A DNA stretch of 64,000 nucleotides from Yoonia sp. GPGPB17 (GTDB lineage Bacteria; Pseudomonadota; Alphaproteobacteria; Rhodobacterales; Rhodobacteraceae). Shown piece by piece: positions 59,599 to 64,000 of the stretch (the stretch's first letter is position 1; each line of letters starts with the position of its first letter). Below the pieces are notes generated by a model. It saw only the letters and a list, made by a program, of their open reading frames with translations. It searched no databases and had not been told where the DNA came from. The DNA lies in contig NZ_JATACI010000003.1 in the NCBI RefSeq assembly GCF_037892195.1, positions 62,001-126,000 on the forward strand, given 5' to 3'. The position numbers and the translations under genes are program-made.

Positions 59599-60285
59599 AT
59601 GTGCAACCTCTATTCAGCGACATCAAGTGTCGAAGCCATGCGAGAACTGTTCCAGGTCAAACCTGACATGGATCGCTTGGGTAACGCTGAACCAAAAACA
59701 GCCATATGGCCGAAATACCCAGGACCCGTCGTCCGCATCGCGGAAGATGGTGAACGCGAACTTGTGGAGATGAATTGGGGATTTCTGACCAAAAACGTAA
59801 GCAAAAAGACCGGCAAGGAACTAAAGCCGCAGGCTTGGAACAATGCGCGCGATGACAAAGTGAGGACCAACGGGCTTTGGAAGAGCAGTTTCTTAAAGCG
59901 TCGATGCTTGATCCCGGCCAGCAGTTTCCGGGAAGCAAAAGGCAAACGTCCGGCGAATGACTTCTGGTTTGCAGTCAAAGGTGACGAACCACGACCGCCG
60001 TTTGCAATGGCTGGACTGTGGCAACCAACGCCACCTGCCTTGGCGACGTCGCTTGATGCGCCCACCGGCCTGTCTCACACTGTGGTGACGACAACGGCCA
60101 ATGAAATCGTGCGGCCAGTGCATCCACAGCGGATGGTGGTCATTCTTGATCCGTCTGACTATGAAACCTGGCTTACTGGATCAAAAGAAGAAGCATCCGC
60201 GCTACTGCGGCCTTACCCCTCAAACAAAATGGAAGTCGTCATGGAGGGGGTCGGCATTCTGACGGACGATGTGGTTAACAGCTAA
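59599..60285 (+). CDS. SRAP-domain protein (YedK/HMCES family)
   Basis: 228 residues beginning MCNLYS; the catalytic Cys2 becomes N-terminal after Met removal. The other active-site elements are present: WGFLTKN, NNARDDKVRTNGLWKSSFLK, RCLIPASSFREAKG and HPQRMVVILDP. SRAP proteins form a thiazolidine crosslink to abasic sites in single-stranded DNA and shield them. On a conjugative element, which enters as a single strand, this could protect incoming DNA. Note the SOS box a little downstream belongs to the next gene. Confidence 0.92.
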   Translation: MCNLYSATSSVEAMRELFQVKPDMDRLGNAEPKTAIWPKYPGPVVRIAEDGERELVEMNWGFLTKNVSKKTGKELKPQAWNNARDDKVRTNGLWKSSFLKRRCLIPASSFREAKGKRPANDFWFAVKGDEPRPPFAMAGLWQPTPPALATSLDAPTGLSHTVVTTTANEIVRPVHPQRMVVILDPSDYETWLTGSKEEASALLRPYPSNKMEVVMEGVGILTDDVVNS

Positions 60286-60304
60286 TGTGATTACACAGAT
60301 TTTT

Positions 60305-60319
60305 GTTCACTTTGTGTTC
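60305..60319 (+). promoter_or_regulatory. Alphaproteobacterial SOS (LexA) box
   Basis: GTTC (60305-60308), seven bases, GTTC (60316-60319), preceded by TTTT as at 18690-18704. It lies 20-35 bases before the ATG at 60340. Confidence 0.7.
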
Positions 60320-60339
60320 TCTTTCTCTATATCTCGATT

Positions 60340-60795
60340 ATGCCCTCTTCGAGACCCCCAATTCGTGCTCACCCTGCAAAGCCGTTCCGGACGATCGCGG
60401 ACGCAGCAAAAGCAGGTCAAATTGTTGAAATAAGATGCAATCTATGCCAACGGGGCATGAATTTCATGGCGTCTGATTTGGTTCAGGTCATAGATCCAGC
60501 GCACCCAATGCATATCCCGCCATTTGCGTGCTCGAAGTGCCAAACAATGGAATATGTTCACATCAACAGCCGAACACCCAGTTTGGGGTCGATTCCGGTA
60601 GGGGGCAGGATCGTATCTCTCATGAGCGTTTTTGATTATCCCGGCACGATGAGACTACCCCGCTGGTGCGGGATGGTCAAAGTTTGTAGCTTGTGCAGGC
60701 GCTGGAGACGGTTGCCGCAATCGAGTGTTGTCATGCTCTCATCCGCGGATTGGATACCGCCTTACCAAATACGACGTGGGATTGCCTCTCTCTAA
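60340..60795 (+). CDS. Zinc-ribbon protein running into an IS element
   Basis: A 151-residue frame from ATG 60340. Residues about 15-85 look genuine: AKPFRTIADAAKAGQIVEIR, then CNLCQRGMNF and ACSKCQTMEY (two CxxC pairs, a zinc ribbon). From about residue 100 on, the text (LPRWCGMVKVCSLCRRWRRL...) lies in what appears to be IS110-element sequence, so the native C-terminus has probably been replaced. It has an SOS box and resembles the zinc-ribbon gene at 35487. Confidence 0.5.
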   Translation: MPSSRPPIRAHPAKPFRTIADAAKAGQIVEIRCNLCQRGMNFMASDLVQVIDPAHPMHIPPFACSKCQTMEYVHINSRTPSLGSIPVGGRIVSLMSVFDYPGTMRLPRWCGMVKVCSLCRRWRRLPQSSVVMLSSADWIPPYQIRRGIASL

Positions 60796-60885
60796 GAGCG
60801 GGTATGTGCCCCAACGCACTCCGAGGATTTCCCCATCAATGGCCGCCATCTCCAGCGTACTGCACAGGCAGTCTGTTTGCGATGG

Positions 60886-61995
60886 TCAGGCTTTGAGCGG
60901 CGTTTGCCGTGCAATGTCCCAGACAAACCCAGCCAGTTCTCGAGCAATGGCAGCCAGAACTCGGGGTTGCGGTTTGCCCGTCCGGTTCAAAGTTCGATAC
61001 CGCTTGCAGAGCCGGGTCTGGGCTTTCCAGCCGATATCTTTGATATGCTGCGGGAGATGAGCTGAACGCTTCAGATAGGGATGTCCCTCTTTGGGTGGGT
61101 GGCGGTACGACCATCCCGCCTCGACCAACATTGTGCGTGCCAAAGCGTTGCCCGTCTTCGTTAATCGCCCGCGCCGCGTTGTGCTTCCGCTGGAGTGCTC
61201 GCTTGGCACCAATCCCAGCCAGGCCATCAACTGGCGAGGATTCTCAAACCGGGTAATGTCCCCGATCTCAGCAACCACAGTGGCTGCGATGGTGGTGTTC
61301 ACGCCACGCAAAGCACGCAGGGCATCAACGACTGGCGCAAAATGCCAATCCGGAACCGCTTCTTCAATGGCCATGTTCAATGTCTCCACGCGACACTCGG
61401 CCTGTGCAACCGTGCGTTTGTACTCTTCGAAGGCCAATTGTTGATGCGGAAACCGGAACTTGCGCATCTCAGCAAGCCATCGCCGGTGGCGCTGTGTCCA
61501 ATATTTTCCGTTCTCGTAACGAAGACCGTGGCGCAGCAGAAAGCTCAACAGTTGTTGTTTGGCGGTCTTCACTGCATCCATCGCTTGCTTACGAGCGCGG
61601 ATCAGATCGCGCATCGCCTCTTGCTCTTCGTCCGGTGTCCAGATGGGCGTGAGTTCACCAGCCCGCCAAAGCCGCGCCAGCATCTCGGCATCACGCCGGT
61701 CTGTCTTCACACGATCACCGACCTTGCGCGGGATCATTGATGGCGCGACGACCGCGCACTCGAACCCAAGCTTAGTGAGGTGCCGGTGAATGCCATAACC
61801 GCAAGGACCGGCTTCATAGCAAAATGAAGGCGTGTACCCAGTCTTGGTGAGCGTCTTCGTCAGCCGCAAAACGGCGTCCGCCGTGTTGACAATGGTACCG
61901 TGAAACCTGATCTCAGCTCCGCGACCATCCTCAGCAACCGCGACAGCAATCGTATCTTTGTGGACGTCCAGGCCCACATAAAGCGTTTTGTTCAT
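60886..61995 (-). CDS. IS110-family transposase (DEDD)
   Basis: 369 residues from ATG 61995 with AAGGAGAT upstream. DEDD domain: YVGLDVHKDTIAVAVAEDG, CYEAGPCGYGIHRHL, PRKVGDRVKTDRRDAEMLAR. Tnp_20 domain: LRGVNTTIAATVVAEIGDIT, RQLMAWLGLVPSEHSSGSTT and GRLTKTGNALARTMLVEAGW, with the Ser nucleophile probably in SEHSSG. It is of the IS110/IS621-like subgroup rather than IS1111, so any guide RNA would lie upstream of the gene. Confidence 0.93.
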   Translation of the reverse strand: MNKTLYVGLDVHKDTIAVAVAEDGRGAEIRFHGTIVNTADAVLRLTKTLTKTGYTPSFCYEAGPCGYGIHRHLTKLGFECAVVAPSMIPRKVGDRVKTDRRDAEMLARLWRAGELTPIWTPDEEQEAMRDLIRARKQAMDAVKTAKQQLLSFLLRHGLRYENGKYWTQRHRRWLAEMRKFRFPHQQLAFEEYKRTVAQAECRVETLNMAIEEAVPDWHFAPVVDALRALRGVNTTIAATVVAEIGDITRFENPRQLMAWLGLVPSEHSSGSTTRRGRLTKTGNALARTMLVEAGWSYRHPPKEGHPYLKRSAHLPQHIKDIGWKAQTRLCKRYRTLNRTGKPQPRVLAAIARELAGFVWDIARQTPLKA

Positions 61996-62330
61996 TCGTA
62001 TCTCCTTCGTCGAACAATCCTATGTTCGCCGAGAAAATCGCGGGTATCACGCCCGCTGCAAAACGCTCATCTGGTCTAAGCAGCCATTGGCGGTGCACGC
62101 GGCGAAATCTGACTGTGAGCCCAAAAAGCAAAATGCTGCATGCTGCGCGAAGAGCAGCGTTGCACGTAATCCGGACGTTATCGCGCGTCAGGAAGGCGGA
62201 AAGCCAACCATTGCCGCATGACCACGATGCCACGGCGGCGCCGATCGAAGCGGGCTTTTGGTTCAAACACATTCGATTTTTCAACAGTGCGGTGCGTAGG
62301 GACACTCCGTCTTCATGCTTCAATTCCAGA
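61996..62330 (-). ncRNA. Candidate bridge RNA region upstream of the IS110 transposase
   Basis: In IS110-subgroup elements the bridge RNA is encoded in the 5' non-coding end before the transposase gene. This stretch has no convincing gene and has complementary words (for example GCAGCATGC/GCTGCATGC-like text near 62140). The RNA limits and guide loops cannot be set by eye. Confidence 0.3.
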
Positions 62331-62367
62331 GTATGTCTGCTAGTGAAAGACCTTTCAAATTCGCTTT

Positions 62368-63270
62368 CTAGTGTTGAGTTTCGTTGAGTCTCCGATCTGC
62401 CATCACCGCCGCCGAAGTCCGGTTGTCGACGCCCATTTTCTGAAAAACCTGCTCAAGGTGCTTGTTCACGGTGCGCGCGCTCAAGGACAGGATTGTACTG
62501 ATGTCTCGATTGGTTTTACCAAGCGTCAGCCAGTAAAGCACTTCGCTTTCGCGTTGGGTCAGGTTGAAAGCTTTCTGCAGGGTTTCTTCGTTGCTCACGC
62601 CCTGCTTTGAGACGACCTTCAACAGGATTTCCTGCGCAATTGAAACGCCGATGTAAAGAAATTCCACCTTGTCGCTGGTAAATGGCTCGCAGGCCGAGAC
62701 AGGCTGTCCGACGCAGGACAGAAGCCAAGCTTGGAACGCCGGATCTTCAAGATCTAGCGATCCATCTTTCAAGACGGCCATCCCCAACTCTGACCCCCAT
62801 GCGAAATCACCTTTGCCGTCAAAGGCCAATACTGCGCGGTCAAAGGCGTCGATCGCTTGGCGCGCGCTTTTCAGAAGTTTCGAGTTCACCACATGGGTGG
62901 TCAGACGCGCCAGCATTTCGTCGATTTCGACGGGCTTTGTGATGTAATCTACCCCGCCTGCTTTAAGCCCTTTGACAACATTTTCCTGCTCTTTAAGGCC
63001 GGTCATAAAGATGATTGGGGCCAGCGTTGGGTTGGGACCCGACTTGAGAAGGCGGCACGTCTCGAACCCGTCAAGTTCGGGCATGACCGCGTCCATCAGA
63101 ATAACATCCGGTTGCACGCGATTGGTCAGGTTAATCGCCGCACGGCCGTCGCGCGCCACCAGAACCGTCATGCCCTGCGCCTCAAGCGCTGAAGCCACCA
63201 TACCTAGGGATTCGGGGTTGTCGTCCACCACCAGCGCGATGCTTTTATCGTCGTGCTCAAACAGTTTCAT
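62368..63270 (-). CDS. Response regulator with LuxR-type output domain
   Basis: 300 residues from ATG 63270 with GGAGG six bases upstream. Receiver domain (about 10-125): VVDDNPESLG, phospho-acceptor Asp in VILMDAVMPELDG, Thr in IFMTGLKEQ, Lys in DYITKPVEID. A middle linker is followed by a LuxR/GerE helix-turn-helix (LTQRESEVLYWLTLGKTNRD, then SARTVNKHLEQVFQKMGVDN). It overlaps the hybrid kinase gene, its probable partner. Target genes unknown. Confidence 0.92.
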   Translation of the reverse strand: MKLFEHDDKSIALVVDDNPESLGMVASALEAQGMTVLVARDGRAAINLTNRVQPDVILMDAVMPELDGFETCRLLKSGPNPTLAPIIFMTGLKEQENVVKGLKAGGVDYITKPVEIDEMLARLTTHVVNSKLLKSARQAIDAFDRAVLAFDGKGDFAWGSELGMAVLKDGSLDLEDPAFQAWLLSCVGQPVSACEPFTSDKVEFLYIGVSIAQEILLKVVSKQGVSNEETLQKAFNLTQRESEVLYWLTLGKTNRDISTILSLSARTVNKHLEQVFQKMGVDNRTSAAVMADRRLNETQH

Positions 63271-64000
63271 GACCAACCTCCAGAAGGCTGATCAGGCCTT
63301 CCATGTCATACCGCGCAAGCCGTTCGGATAATTTGCGGCGCAGAACCGGATCACCCGCCCCCTCGGTTTCAAGCTCCTGCAAGAGGGAGCGGAAACCGCT
63401 CGCATGCCCAATCTTGGCAGCCTCGATCAGACGTTCCCTTTCTTCCGGGACCAGCGCGCGGGCCGCAGTGTCAGTGTCCTCCTGCTGCGGGACGAGTTTG
63501 ACGCGCAGAAGTTCGGCGATCTGCACCAGAAGGTCATCAAGGTTAAACGGCTTAGCAAAGAAGGCGTCGTGGATGCCCAACTCGTTGCGGTGTAGCCCTT
63601 CTTCGTGGGCATGGCCTGAAATCATGATGATTGGCGTTGTCGGATAGTCGCCATCGCGCAGCGTACGGGCAAAATGCCAACCGTCCCGTTCGGGCATGTC
63701 GATGTCCAGCAGAATGATGTCCGGGCGCGCATCAACCAGGATCGCTTCCGCCATGTCGACAGAATGGGCAACGATCACGATCAGGCCGCTTTTGCTCAGG
63801 AATTTCTCGGCAAGGGCAAGGTGATTGAGATCATCATCGACAACCAGCACGGTCTTGCGCGGCCCTTCATAGCCCAGAACAGGCAATGGCACGCCTTGGG
63901 CGTCAAGACTTTGCGGATCAAAGGCGCTGGGTGTGACAGAGGGCAACATCAGCCGGATGGAAAATGTGCTGCCGACACCGGGGGTGCTTTCGACTTCGAT
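63257..64000 (-). CDS. Hybrid sensor histidine kinase, C-terminal part (cut by window end)
   Basis: The frame is open to the window end. It begins with the end of the kinase ATPase domain (IEVESTPGVGSTFSIRLML, the G2-box region) followed by a receiver domain: VLVVDDDLNHLALAEKFL, phospho-acceptor Asp in IILLDIDMPERDG, FAKPFNLDDLL, and a helical C-terminal tail. The ATG at 63949 is therefore internal, not the start. It overlaps the response regulator gene by 14 bases, so the two form a phosphorelay pair. Confidence 0.88.
   Translation of the reverse strand: MEVESTPGVGSTFSIRLMLPSVTPSAFDPQSLDAQGVPLPVLGYEGPRKTVLVVDDDLNHLALAEKFLSKSGLIVIVAHSVDMAEAILVDARPDIILLDIDMPERDGWHFARTLRDGDYPTTPIIMISGHAHEEGLHRNELGIHDAFFAKPFNLDDLLVQIAELLRVKLVPQQEDTDTAARALVPEERERLIEAAKIGHASGFRSLLQELETEGAGDPVLRRKLSERLARYDMEGLISLLEVGHETV

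Larger units (their letters stand above)
60650..62330 (-). mobile_element. IS110-family element, limits approximate
   Basis: An intact IS110-type transposase gene with non-coding DNA on both sides. The right part (60650-60885) contains text that I associate with transposase-flanking DNA; no inverted repeats were found, as expected for the IS110 subgroup. Both limits are estimates. Confidence 0.45.

Noticed and set aside
61931..62323. Minus-strand frame upstream of the IS110 transposase
   Set aside because: Runs into the transposase start in another frame and has shadow-like composition; more likely the non-coding end of the element.
1..64000. Searched for CRISPR arrays, tRNA/rRNA genes, integrases and replication initiators
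   Set aside because: No regular repeat-spacer pattern, no tRNA-like cloverleaf, no RepA/RepB/RepC, ParA or recombinase text was seen; reading by eye could miss a tRNA.

Overview
The window reads as Rhodobacterales (Roseobacter-group) DNA. Support for this is indirect: a stand-alone RegA/PrrA-type regulator, an H-NS/HvrA-type protein, two alphaproteobacterial-style SOS boxes (GTTC-N7-GTTC), and a set of small plasmid protein families (DUF736, DUF2493, DUF3768, ArdC) often seen on plasmids of this group. Assignments come from reading motifs, not from database searches. No tRNA, rRNA, CRISPR array, integrase or replication initiator was seen, so it cannot be settled whether the central part is a plasmid or an integrated conjugative element.

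Region 1 (1-11.7 kb) looks like general or chromosomal accessory DNA: DCC-family protein, RegA-type regulator, Dps, Y-family DNA polymerase, a FolB-like protein, a HAD-like protein, a photolyase-like gene with an in-frame amber codon, a glutathione peroxidase, a SufS-type cysteine desulfurase, a UPF0149 protein and an H-NS-like protein. DNA and oxidative stress are recurrent themes. A decayed IS3-type transposase end lies at about 10.24 kb.

Region 2 (12-24.8 kb, plus strand) resembles the leading region of a conjugative element. It holds many small unknown genes with good ribosome binding sites, tandem DUF736, a frameshifted DUF3768 gene, an antirestriction gene (ardC) split by a complete IS1111-type element, an SOS-box gene, DUF2493, and a Phd/PemK-like toxin-antitoxin pair. 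It also has long hairpin-rich non-coding stretches, one of which is present twice (about 19.1-19.96 and 22.8-23.45 kb).

Region 3 (24.8-33.1 kb, minus strand) is the DNA-processing module: coupling protein TraD, MobF relaxase/helicase TraI, a coiled-coil protein, a lysozyme-like enzyme, an RseP-type protease and a small membrane protein. A six-copy 7-bp motif array with 10-12 bp period sits at 27157-27216.

Region 4 (33.1-40.7 kb, plus strand except one gene) is an island of mostly unrecognised small secreted and membrane proteins, plus a DsbA-like thiol oxidoreductase, a T5orf172 (GIY-YIG-like) protein and a secreted SNase-like nuclease.

Region 5 (40.7-58.7 kb, minus strand) is an F-type type IV secretion operon in transcription order traA-L-E-K-B-(small lipoprotein)-V-C-(two small membrane genes)-trbI-S26 peptidase-traW-(unknown)-traU-trbC-traN-thioredoxin-traF-traH-traG-SleB-like hydrolase. 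Nearly all junctions overlap by a few bases.

Region 6 (58.8-64 kb) has a divergent unknown gene, an SRAP/YedK gene, an SOS-box zinc-ribbon gene running into an IS110-type element, and a two-component pair (response regulator and hybrid kinase, the latter cut by the window end).

A striking feature is the number of reading-frame lesions: traI, traD, traV, traF (two), the lysozyme-like gene, DUF3768, the gene at 37383, an amber codon in the photolyase-like gene, and the IS in ardC. Either the element is decaying and cannot transfer itself, or the assembly holds many one-base errors; several but not all lesions lie in homopolymers.
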